Shown in pieces: positions 8,698-15,822 of a DNA stretch of 64,000 bases (the stretch's first letter is position 1; each line of letters begins with the position of its first letter). The notes below the pieces were generated by a model. It did no database searches and was not told the origin of the DNA. It saw nothing but the letters and a program-made list of their open reading frames with translations. Made by a program: the position numbers and the translations under genes. The stretch is from Anaerosolibacter carboniphilus (GTDB lineage Bacteria; Bacillota; Clostridia; Peptostreptococcales; Thermotaleaceae): positions 1 through 64,000 of the forward strand of contig NZ_JACHEN010000010.1 in NCBI RefSeq assembly GCF_014205875.1. Reading direction: 5' to 3'.

Positions 8698-8719
8698 ATG
8701 CTCATAGGTAAACTATAAT
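8691..8719 (+). promoter_or_regulatory. Promoter of the NatA-like gene
   Basis: TTGTTA (8691-8696) and TATAAT (8714-8719) are separated by 17 bp. The -10 box covers the upstream ATG at 8718, so translation must start further downstream. Confidence 0.65.
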
Positions 8720-8747
8720 GAATATGGAAATATGTGGGGGTGATAGC

Positions 8748-9509
8748 GTGATTGAAGTAAAAAAACTCAGCAAGATATTTAAAGATGTTCAGGGAAAAGG
8801 AATGAAAAAATCTACAAAAGAAATCCATGCAGTAAAAGAAATAGAATTCTCCGTGAAGGATGGAGAGGTTTTAGGGCTATTGGGCGAAAATGGTGCGGGA
8901 AAAACCACAACCCTTCGTATGCTGGCAACGATGTTGAGACCAACCGCAGGTACAGCATTGATCAATGGTGTTGATATAATAAAAGCTCCTGAGCAGGTGA
9001 GAAACCAAATTGGTATATTATTTGGCGGTGAAGTTGGCTTATATGATAAGTTGACAGCTAGGGAGAACATTGCATATTTTGGGGCATTGAACAACATGGA
9101 GAAGCATGAGATTGATATTCGGATAGAAATGCTGGCAAAGAAGCTGGACATGATAGATTACTTAGATCGTAGAACCGGTAAATTTTCAAAGGGAATGAAA
9201 CAGAAAGTTTCTATTGCACGATGTATCGTCCATGATCCTCAGGTAATGCTTTTCGACGAGCCGACCTCTGGACTTGATGTAACTGCTGCCCGGCTGATCC
9301 ACGATTTTATAAAAGAATGTAGAGATATGGGGAAAGCAGTTATCTTCTCTAGCCACACAATGACTGAAGTGGAGAAGCTTTGTGATCGTATTGCTATCAT
9401 CCATAAAGGAAGCGTCATTGTTGTAGGAACTGCTTTGGAATTAAAAGAAAAGTATCAATGTGAAACCATTGAAGATGTTTTTATAAGATTGGTAGGTGAT
9501 GGAAGATGA
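8748..9509 (+). CDS. natA: ABC exporter ATPase, NatA-like
   Basis: This 253-aa ATPase (from the GTG) has Walker A GENGAGKTTT, the signature FSKGMKQKVSIAR and Walker B MLFDEPTSGLD, followed by the SSHTMTEVEKLCD switch. It resembles NatA/CcmA-type ATPases that pair with a two-domain ABC2 permease, here the next gene. NatAB of Bacillus exports sodium, but close relatives export antibiotics or lipids, so the substrate is not settled. I place the start at GTG 8748, with GGGGGTGA 5-8 nt upstream, because an in-frame ATG at 8718 overlaps the -10 box. The stop overlaps the start of the permease gene by 4 bp (ATGA). Confidence 0.85.
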   Translation: MIEVKKLSKIFKDVQGKGMKKSTKEIHAVKEIEFSVKDGEVLGLLGENGAGKTTTLRMLATMLRPTAGTALINGVDIIKAPEQVRNQIGILFGGEVGLYDKLTARENIAYFGALNNMEKHEIDIRIEMLAKKLDMIDYLDRRTGKFSKGMKQKVSIARCIVHDPQVMLFDEPTSGLDVTAARLIHDFIKECRDMGKAVIFSSHTMTEVEKLCDRIAIIHKGSVIVVGTALELKEKYQCETIEDVFIRLVGDGR

Positions 9510-10684
9510 ACTGGAAACATGTCAAAATTGTTCTAGAGAAAGAGATAAAAGGACTATTTCGTGATAAAAGAACTTGGATTGCCAGCATTTTAATTCCTAC
9601 TTTACTTTTTCCTATATTGTTCAATTTGATGGGAACGGGGATGAATAGAGTAGAGAAATCGGTGAATGCAGGTATTAAAATCGCTGTAGAGGCTCCAGCC
9701 GATGGGAAAAATGTAATCAAAGTGTTAAATGAAGATCCTATTATTGAAATTGTTGAAGAAGAGAATCCTTCAGAAGCACTAGAAAAAGGCAGAATTAAGG
9801 CTATTGTCAAGATTGGTAAAAACTTTGATCAAAAACTAAGGAATGGAGAGCAAGGTGACATTACGATCAACTATGACGAATCCAGTACAGAATCGAGCTT
9901 CGCATTGCCAAAGATAAAAGAAGTGTTGGATAGTTATGGGAATCAAATCGTTGCACAAAGATTAAGTGCCTATGGAATGGATCCCACCATATTGACACCA
10001 ATCGAATTGAAAGAAAAAACCATAACCAAGGAAGAATCTGGCCCAGGTTTATTTATATTGTCATTTTTGCTGCCCCTGTTGTTAGTGCTATATCCAATTA
10101 TTGGAGGAATGCCAGTCTCTATAGACTTGGCAGCAGGAGAAAAAGAGCGACAGTCTCTAGAACCACTATTATCTACAGGCGCCAGCAGGCTATCTATATT
10201 AATAGGAAAATATGTTACGGTAACTTTTGCATCGGTATTAGGTGTTGTGGCCTCATTGACAGGATTAATCATCGCATCAAAGACTTCGCCAGAAATGCTG
10301 CCTACTAATATTACAATATCTGTGCCAGGTATATTGATTATGGCTTGTGTTTCTATTATGATTGCAATGATCGTCAGTGCAATTCTATTGGTCATTAGTA
10401 TTTTTGCAAGATCATATAAAGAGGCTACGACGTATATGAGCCCTCTAACCATTGTATTGATGGTGCCAGCATATTTGACCATGTTTTCTGATATCAAAAC
10501 CACTTCAGATGTCATGTTTTTTATTCCAATTTTAAATGCTGTATTATTAATAAAAGAAGCACTCTTTCTGATAAATCCCATCCATATTGCTATTACCTTT
10601 GTTGTTACAGGTGTGATGATTGTAGGAGCCATCTTGTTTGCAAAGTATATGTTTGAACAAGAATGGGTGATTTTCCGTTCATAG
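9506..10684 (+). CDS. natB: ABC2-type permease, NatB-like
   Basis: This 392-aa membrane protein has a first transmembrane segment at about 22-42 (TWIASILIPTLLFPILFNL), then a ~140-residue extracellular domain, then five or six further segments from about residue 175. The motif DLAAGEKERQSLEPLL between membrane segments is typical of the ABC2_membrane_3/NatB group. It should form the membrane part of the exporter with the ATPase encoded immediately before it, whose stop codon it overlaps. No TetR- or two-component-type regulator gene sits next to it, unlike many drug exporters. Sodium extrusion is plausible for an alkaliphile-like host but unproven. Confidence 0.85.
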   Translation: MNWKHVKIVLEKEIKGLFRDKRTWIASILIPTLLFPILFNLMGTGMNRVEKSVNAGIKIAVEAPADGKNVIKVLNEDPIIEIVEEENPSEALEKGRIKAIVKIGKNFDQKLRNGEQGDITINYDESSTESSFALPKIKEVLDSYGNQIVAQRLSAYGMDPTILTPIELKEKTITKEESGPGLFILSFLLPLLLVLYPIIGGMPVSIDLAAGEKERQSLEPLLSTGASRLSILIGKYVTVTFASVLGVVASLTGLIIASKTSPEMLPTNITISVPGILIMACVSIMIAMIVSAILLVISIFARSYKEATTYMSPLTIVLMVPAYLTMFSDIKTTSDVMFFIPILNAVLLIKEALFLINPIHIAITFVVTGVMIVGAILFAKYMFEQEWVIFRS

Positions 10685-10739
10685 GTAGTAACTAGGACAT
10701 GGTATAATTAAAGTATCACAAAATAAAAGGAGACTAGAC

Positions 10740-11837
10740 ATGGTAATGTACAAAGCGGATGACTGGAAAGATTTAGATAGAGAAAGGATTTTGTGCATTC
10801 AAAAGCAGCTTATCGATTGGTATGAAAAGAATCATCGAAAACTTCCGTGGAGAGAGACCAGGGATCCTTATCATATATGGGTTTCAGAGGTGATGCTTCA
10901 GCAGACGAGGGTAGATACGGTGATTCCTTATTTTTTAAACTTCATTGGGAAATTTCCCACGATAGAAGTCTTAGCCCAAGCCCATGAAGAAGAGGTACTA
11001 AAAGCCTGGGAAGGTTTGGGATATTATTCTCGCGTTCGGAATCTCCAAAGGGGAGCGAAAGTAGTAATGTCTCAATATGGCGGTCTGGTTCCTAAAGAGC
11101 TTCAGGAGATTAAGAAAATACCAGGAATTGGACCATATACTGCAGGGGCTATCTTAAGTATCGCCTATGATAAGGCAGTTCCAGCAGTGGATGGTAATGT
11201 GATGAGAGTTTTTTCAAGGTTGTTTTGTATAGATTACGATATTTCTGATGGGAAGACAAGAAGAGAGATGGAGCAGATTGGAAATGTGGTTGTGCCTGAA
11301 GAGAATCCTTCTTTCTTTAACCAAGGGTTGATGGAGCTTGGGGCATTGATCTGTACACCTCTTTCACCCAAATGTATAGCATGCCCTGTTTATGGCCAGT
11401 GTCGCGCCGCCCAGAAGGGTATACAAAATGAATTGCCTATTAAGAAGAAAAAGCAAGCTGTGAAAGAAGTAGAATTAGAAGTAGCTTTGGCGTGGAAGGA
11501 GGATAAAGTGCTCCTAATGAAAAGACCCACAGAGGGACTCTTGGCAAGTCTTTGGACTTTTCCATCCGCTGTAAGAGAAGAAGGCTGGGAACCAGGAAAT
11601 AGTATTATTCAAGAGTTGAAAGAACAATATGGAATGACTGTAGAAAATATAGCATACCTATTTGATGCCCACCATGTGTTCACCCATCTGAAATGGAATA
11701 TGAAGGTGTATGGCTGCAATTTGGCTTCAGAAGAGAAGCTCGAATATCCTCAAGTTCAGTGGGTTACTCTGGATGAAATAAAGGATTATGCCATTCCTAC
11801 AGCTTTCAAGAAGGTACTAAATAAGATCAAAAGATAA
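10740..11837 (+). CDS. mutY: A/G-specific adenine DNA glycosylase MutY
   Basis: This 365-aa protein excises adenine mispaired with 8-oxoguanine. In order it has the HhH-GPD glycosylase domain, with the PWRETRDPYHIWVSEVMLQQT region carrying the catalytic Glu, the helix-hairpin-helix KKIPGIGPYTAGAI and the catalytic Asp D151 in VPAVDGNVMR. Next is a [4Fe-4S] loop with C205, C212, C215 and C221 (C-X6-C-X2-C-X5-C), then a Nudix-like C-terminal domain for 8-oxoG recognition. Length and order are normal. GGAG lies 8 nt before the ATG, and TATAAT occurs upstream in the 55-bp gap after natB. It is probably a separate transcript, possibly shared with the peptidase gene 15 bp downstream. Confidence 0.95.
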   Translation: MVMYKADDWKDLDRERILCIQKQLIDWYEKNHRKLPWRETRDPYHIWVSEVMLQQTRVDTVIPYFLNFIGKFPTIEVLAQAHEEEVLKAWEGLGYYSRVRNLQRGAKVVMSQYGGLVPKELQEIKKIPGIGPYTAGAILSIAYDKAVPAVDGNVMRVFSRLFCIDYDISDGKTRREMEQIGNVVVPEENPSFFNQGLMELGALICTPLSPKCIACPVYGQCRAAQKGIQNELPIKKKKQAVKEVELEVALAWKEDKVLLMKRPTEGLLASLWTFPSAVREEGWEPGNSIIQELKEQYGMTVENIAYLFDAHHVFTHLKWNMKVYGCNLASEEKLEYPQVQWVTLDEIKDYAIPTAFKKVLNKIKR

Positions 11838-11852
11838 AGAGGGGGATCTCGT

Positions 11853-12908
11853 GTGAAGGAACAAAAGAGGATTCGGGATTATGGAGTAATCATCGGAAGG
11901 ATGATACCAGGGGCAAAAAATGCAATTACCGATGTAAGAGGCGTAAAGGTAGGCCATTATACCTTAAAGAATGGGGCGATTCAAACCGGGGTTACGGCTA
12001 TACTCCCCCACAATGGGAATCTTTTTCAAGAGAAAGTCATGGCGGCGGTACATGTCATCAACGGTTTTGGAAAAAGCATTGGAACTGTTCAAATAGAGGA
12101 ACTGGGAACCATTGAGACACCAATTATACTTACCAATACGCTGAGCGTAGGCACCGTGGGAGATGCTCTGGTGGAATTCATGCTTGAACACAATGAAGAT
12201 ATCGGTATAACAACAGGCACTGTAAATCCTGTGGTATGCGAGTGCAATGATGGGTACTTAAATGATATTCGTGGTCGTCATGTGAAAAAGGAACATGTGC
12301 TATCTGCAATTCAAAGGGCAGAAGAAGAATTTCAAGAGGGTGATGTCGGTGCAGGCACTGGCATGTCTTGCTATGGATTAAAGGGTGGGATTGGTACAGC
12401 CTCTAGGATCATTTCTTTGGGTAAAAAGGATTATACGCTGGGAGTACTGGTGCTATCCAACTTTGGAAGGAAAGAAGATTTGATGATAGATGGTGTAAAA
12501 GCAGATAGGATGATTAAGGAAGTACAGAGGGAGGCGGATAATTTAGAGAAGGGTTCTGTGATCATCATTGTAGCTACGGATATCCCGCTGACGGAGAGGC
12601 AGCTCAAAAGGATTCTAAAAAGAACCTCTGTAGCCTTGAGTCGGACGGGTTCATATGTAGGAAACGGCAGTGGGGATATTGCCTTGGGTTTTACCACAGC
12701 TCACAGGATAAAGCATTATGAGAAAAGTCCTATTGTTACTGTAGAGATGTTGAATGAAAATGAAATTGATGAGGTATTTCGGGCAGTTGCAGAGGCTACT
12801 GAAGAAGCTATCTTGAATTCCATGATCTGCGCAGAGAGAACAGTGGGAAGGGCAGGCCACACAAGGGCGTCGTTGAAGGAATATATCCATGAGATCGTAA
12901 ATGGATAA
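11853..12908 (+). CDS. P1/DmpA-family self-cleaving aminopeptidase
   Basis: This 351-aa protein belongs to the DmpA/P1 (S58) N-terminal nucleophile peptidases. These autoprocess between Gly and Ser and then act as L-aminopeptidase/D-esterase or beta-peptidase. The cleavage motif N-G-S-G-D is present, with G272 before the predicted nucleophile S273. The N-terminal region (ITDVRGVKVGHYTL; TAILPHNGNLF; HVINGFGKSIGTVQIEELG) is conserved in the family. The start is GTG, with GAGGGGGATC 7 nt upstream. It lies 15 bp after mutY and could be cotranscribed. No signal peptide is seen, so it should act on cytosolic peptides. The repeat element begins only 17 bp after its stop codon. Confidence 0.9.
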   Translation: MKEQKRIRDYGVIIGRMIPGAKNAITDVRGVKVGHYTLKNGAIQTGVTAILPHNGNLFQEKVMAAVHVINGFGKSIGTVQIEELGTIETPIILTNTLSVGTVGDALVEFMLEHNEDIGITTGTVNPVVCECNDGYLNDIRGRHVKKEHVLSAIQRAEEEFQEGDVGAGTGMSCYGLKGGIGTASRIISLGKKDYTLGVLVLSNFGRKEDLMIDGVKADRMIKEVQREADNLEKGSVIIIVATDIPLTERQLKRILKRTSVALSRTGSYVGNGSGDIALGFTTAHRIKHYEKSPIVTVEMLNENEIDEVFRAVAEATEEAILNSMICAERTVGRAGHTRASLKEYIHEIVNG

Positions 12909-12925
12909 GACGCAGTTGTAGAAAA

Positions 12926-13379
12926 ATGCGCCGTAAAGATAACGGTTGGACAGGGTCGTCCAACCATACAAAATTACAGAGAATTATGTTTTCTGTAGGG
13001 AACGATGGCCCCCATCGCTCCGAAAAAGAGAGGAAGTCAAAACCATGGAACGGCGAGGGCTGTCACTCCCTACGAGATACTGTGCCTATTGGTAGGGGCG
13101 AACAGTGTTCGCCCGCGGCCCACTGATACCAACCCAACTGTCATCCTGAACATCGTGAAAGATCTGTCTTTAGCTATTTAGATGCTTCGCCGGGCTCAGC
13201 ATGACATCACTACAAGTTTAAATCAAACAAGCTATCTAAAACATAATAGGCGATCACTGATCGCCCCTACAGAGATAGACAGACAGGGTAATCCTTCCTC
13301 AACGAAATAACCTGCCCAAGAAAAATACCCAAATACCAAGAGGTGGACACATAGGTTCATGCCCTGCGATATGTCGCAT
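12926..13379 (+). mobile_element. Composite MITE-like inverted-repeat element, copy 2
   Basis: This 454-bp non-coding element is the opposite-orientation copy of the one at 143-493. Its ends are ATGCGCCGTA (12926) and TATGTCGCAT (13379), an imperfect version of the 12-bp terminal repeats of copy 1. It carries the same modules in the same order: GGTTGGAC/GTCCAACC (12944-12965), GGGCGAACA/TGTTCGCCC (13096-13114) and a GTCATCCTGAAC...GCATGAC inverted repeat (13140-13206). It then has a second hairpin of the same kind (13249-13265) and ~100 bp not found in copy 1. Stem substitutions between copies are compensated, so pairing seems to be maintained. There is no transposase and no supported gene. 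Confidence 0.7.
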
Positions 13380-13399
13380 TCTTTATTTATTACGAATCA

Positions 13400-13431
13400 A
13401 GCCTATCCCAGTGTAAAAACTTGGACAGGCT
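13400..13431. terminator. Weak hairpin downstream of repeat element
   Basis: AGCCTATCC and GGACAGGCT can form a 9-bp stem with one mismatch around a 14-nt loop, followed by AAAATTTT. It is a possible terminator for readthrough from the peptidase gene. Confidence 0.35.
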
Positions 13432-13554
13432 AAAATTTTATAATTATCAAAATAGTTCTTTAACAAACCCATAAAAAATAAATTCTATGTTTCAAAAAAA
13501 TATTATATAATAATTAGAGTGACGAAATACATATTAGCAAAGTGGGTTGAGGAT

Positions 13555-14940
13555 ATGATAATTGCAGAGAAGACAGCAGTTTCCAATCGTGATGTTCGGA
13601 AAAAGATATATACGATGATTATTCCAATTTGTATGGAAAATGTACTTCAGATGCTAGCTGGCTTTATATCAACGGCTATGATCGGTTGGACTGGGGCTTT
13701 AGCTGTGTCTGCCATGGGTTTAAGTATGCGTATTACCCAGATTGTATGGGCGTTGTTTAAAGGGATAGCTACGGGAGGTACAGTTTTTGTCGCTCAAGCC
13801 TATGGCGCCCAAGAACATAAAAAGCTTAAGCATGTTATTCAGCAGACCTTGCTCTCTTCTGTTCTATTTGTCATTGTCATCCAGCAGCTTATCTATTGGA
13901 AAGCAGATTTCTTTATTAGTTGGTTTAATGCTGATGGAGAGTTGTTAGAAAAGAGTCTTGTTTACTTAAAAACAGTATCATTTGGACTTCCTTTTCTTGC
14001 GATCATGTTGGTTGTGGCCGGCGTACTTCAAGGCATGGGAAATACAAAGACTCCAATGAAAATTGCACTGATGATGAACTTGGTCAATATTTGTGCCAGC
14101 TACGTACTGATCTTTGGTAAGTTAGGCTTTCCAGTCTTAGGAATTGCTGGCGCCGCAGTTGGGACAGCCTTCGCTCAATTTGTTGGTGCTGGTATAGGCT
14201 TGTATGTTCTATTCAACAAAGATGGAGTCTTGTCTGGTTTATTAAACCTTTCTTTTCTAACGCTAAACAGACAAAAAATTCAAGACATATACAAAATGGG
14301 TATGCCTACGGCTTTTGAGTCTATTTTTTGGCAGATATGTACCATCATATTAACAAGATTGATATTAAAGTTTGGGGTAGAATCTTTAGCTGCCCATCAG
14401 CTGGGGTTACAGGCTGAGGCGATTTCCTATATGCCTGCTGCGGGCTTTAGCATCGCAGCCACTGCCTTTATAGGTCAAGCCATCGGGAGTAAAGATCCAG
14501 ACCTAGGTAAAAAATATATGACTGAGATTGTAAAGGGGTCTATCGTGCTTACTAGCTTTAGTGTAGCGATTTTGTTGCTTATCCCTGGGAAGGTTATGGG
14601 CCTGTTGACCAACGATGTAGGTGTGATTGAATTGGGAATAAAGTATCTAATGCTGATGGCCGTCGTTCAGATTCCTCAGAATGTGGCAGGGGTACTGAAT
14701 GGAGCATTGAGAGGCGCTGGATTTACAAAGGTGCCTATGATTGTGGCAGGAACAGGCTTGTGGTTAGTGAGATTGCCTTTTGCATATATTTTATCCCTAA
14801 AATTTGGATTGAATATTATTGGTGTTTGGCTGGCAATGACCTTTGATCTGGCTTTTCGATTTGTTTTAAGTTTTGCTTTATATAAACGCAAAAACATTTA
14901 TCAATATATGACGTTTAAAAAAGAAGTGATGAAATTATAA
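13555..14940 (+). CDS. MATE-family multidrug/cation antiporter
   Basis: This 461-aa membrane protein has about twelve hydrophobic segments arranged as two homologous halves, typical of MATE exporters that expel cationic compounds using Na+ or H+ gradients. Recognisable parts are the first helix PICMENVLQMLAGFISTAMIG, the GVLQGMGNTKTPM loop in the first half and GALRGAGFTKVPM in the second. I prefer the ATG at 13555. A GTG at 13519 would extend the frame by 12 codons but has no ribosome site and lies only 8 nt after a TATAAT at 13506-13511. The gene stands alone, and its substrate cannot be predicted. Confidence 0.9.
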   Translation: MIIAEKTAVSNRDVRKKIYTMIIPICMENVLQMLAGFISTAMIGWTGALAVSAMGLSMRITQIVWALFKGIATGGTVFVAQAYGAQEHKKLKHVIQQTLLSSVLFVIVIQQLIYWKADFFISWFNADGELLEKSLVYLKTVSFGLPFLAIMLVVAGVLQGMGNTKTPMKIALMMNLVNICASYVLIFGKLGFPVLGIAGAAVGTAFAQFVGAGIGLYVLFNKDGVLSGLLNLSFLTLNRQKIQDIYKMGMPTAFESIFWQICTIILTRLILKFGVESLAAHQLGLQAEAISYMPAAGFSIAATAFIGQAIGSKDPDLGKKYMTEIVKGSIVLTSFSVAILLLIPGKVMGLLTNDVGVIELGIKYLMLMAVVQIPQNVAGVLNGALRGAGFTKVPMIVAGTGLWLVRLPFAYILSLKFGLNIIGVWLAMTFDLAFRFVLSFALYKRKNIYQYMTFKKEVMKL

Positions 14941-15025
14941 AAAAATTTGTTTAAACTTGGAAAGCCTGGGTATCTATTTGATTAGGCAAGGTGCTTGTAA
15001 GGTTGACAAAAATGGAAAAAAAAGG

Positions 15026-15062
15026 TTGATTTTTTACGCCTTCTAATTTATAATAATTATTA
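15026..15062 (+). promoter_or_regulatory. Rubrerythrin promoter with PerR-like operator
   Basis: TTGATT (15026-15031) and TATAAT (15049-15054) are spaced by 17 bp. TTATAATAATTATTA at 15048-15062 matches the PerR box TTATAATNATTATAA at all but one position and fully covers the -10 element. Bound repressor would therefore block RNA polymerase directly, giving peroxide-inducible expression. Confidence 0.7.
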
Positions 15063-15109
15063 GTTAATAAATTTTATTTAATATAAACAAATTAATGGAG
15101 GGATTAATC

Positions 15110-15604
15110 ATGGAAAACAAAAAAACATTAGAACACTTGATGGCTGCCTTTGCTGGCGAATCTCAAGCCAACAGAAAGTATTTAGCCTATGCGAAGAAAG
15201 CAGAAGCAGAAGGAAAAGTCAATGCTGCAAAGTTATTCAGAGCCGCTGCTGAGGCAGAAACACTTCATGCTCACAAGCATTTTGAAGTAGCGGGGAAAAT
15301 TAAGGATACAGCAGCTAATTTAAAGGATGCAGTAAATGGAGAAACTTATGAGTACAAGGATATGTATCCTGAGTTCTTAAAGGCAGCAGAGGATGAAGGC
15401 GATCAAGCTGCGATTCGTACATTTACATATGCATTAAAAGCTGAAGAGGTTCATGCAAGATTGTATGAAGAAGCTCTTGCAGATTTGGATAATGCCGAGG
15501 AAGTATTCTATTATCTATGTCCAGTCTGTGGAAATATTGAAAAGGCTGTTCCAGAGAAGTGTTTTATCTGTAATGTGCCTGGAGAAAAATTCATTAAGTA
15601 TTAA
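15110..15604 (+). CDS. rbr: Rubrerythrin
   Basis: This 164-aa non-haem iron protein reduces hydrogen peroxide in anaerobes. The N-terminal ferritin-like four-helix domain carries the diiron ligands in AFAGESQANRKY, AEAETLHAHKHF and ALKAEEVHARLYEEAL. The C-terminal rubredoxin domain has C137, C140, C151 and C154 (CPVC and CFIC pairs). I start at 15110, because an upstream in-frame ATG at 15095 is part of the ribosome site ATGGAGGG. The gene is monocistronic with a strong terminator. Its promoter carries a near-perfect PerR box, consistent with the known regulon of clostridial rubrerythrins. Confidence 0.95.
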   Translation: MENKKTLEHLMAAFAGESQANRKYLAYAKKAEAEGKVNAAKLFRAAAEAETLHAHKHFEVAGKIKDTAANLKDAVNGETYEYKDMYPEFLKAAEDEGDQAAIRTFTYALKAEEVHARLYEEALADLDNAEEVFYYLCPVCGNIEKAVPEKCFICNVPGEKFIKY

Positions 15605-15620
15605 TTATATTGGTTGAGCA

Positions 15621-15646
15621 AAAACGGATGGAAACATCCGTTTTTT
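15621..15646 (+). terminator. Intrinsic terminator of rubrerythrin gene
   Basis: The stem AAAACGGATG/CATCCGTTTT with a GAAA loop is followed by further T residues. Confidence 0.88.
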
Positions 15647-15659
15647 GTTTGTAAAAAAG

Positions 15660-15718
15660 TTGACAGAAAATGATTACGGATGTAATATATAAGTATTACA
15701 CCTGTAATCATTTTCTGT
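15660..15718 (+). promoter_or_regulatory. Promoter inside a 56-bp palindromic operator
   Basis: TTGACA (15660-15665) and TAATAT (15683-15688) are spaced by 17 bp. The whole promoter lies within a palindrome: ACAGAAAATGATTAC (15663-15677) is repeated perfectly inverted at 15704-15718. The inner 10 bp of each arm match with two differences around a 6-bp centre. Two smaller dyads sit inside, ATTACGGATGTAAT (15673-15686) between -35 and -10 and ATTACACCTGTAAT (15695-15708) near the start of transcription, with centres 22 bp apart. The second contains TACA-N2-TGTA, the core of CopY/BlaI-type operators. The regulator itself is not identified. Confidence 0.65.
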
Positions 15719-15822
15719 TAATTTTGTTTTTCTTCACAATGGAATTGTAAGTTACAAGGGGATATAAAACTAAGATGGTAAATAGAGACTCCTAATAAAG
15801 GGGATAAAAAGGATGGGGCTTC

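Noticed and set aside
9970..10632. A 220-codon open frame on the minus strand
   Set aside because: It lies fully opposite the NatB-like permease, has repetitive low-complexity composition typical of antisense of membrane proteins, and has no ribosome site.
15095..15109. Upstream ATG for rubrerythrin
   Set aside because: It is part of the ATGGAGGG ribosome-binding sequence for the ATG at 15110.
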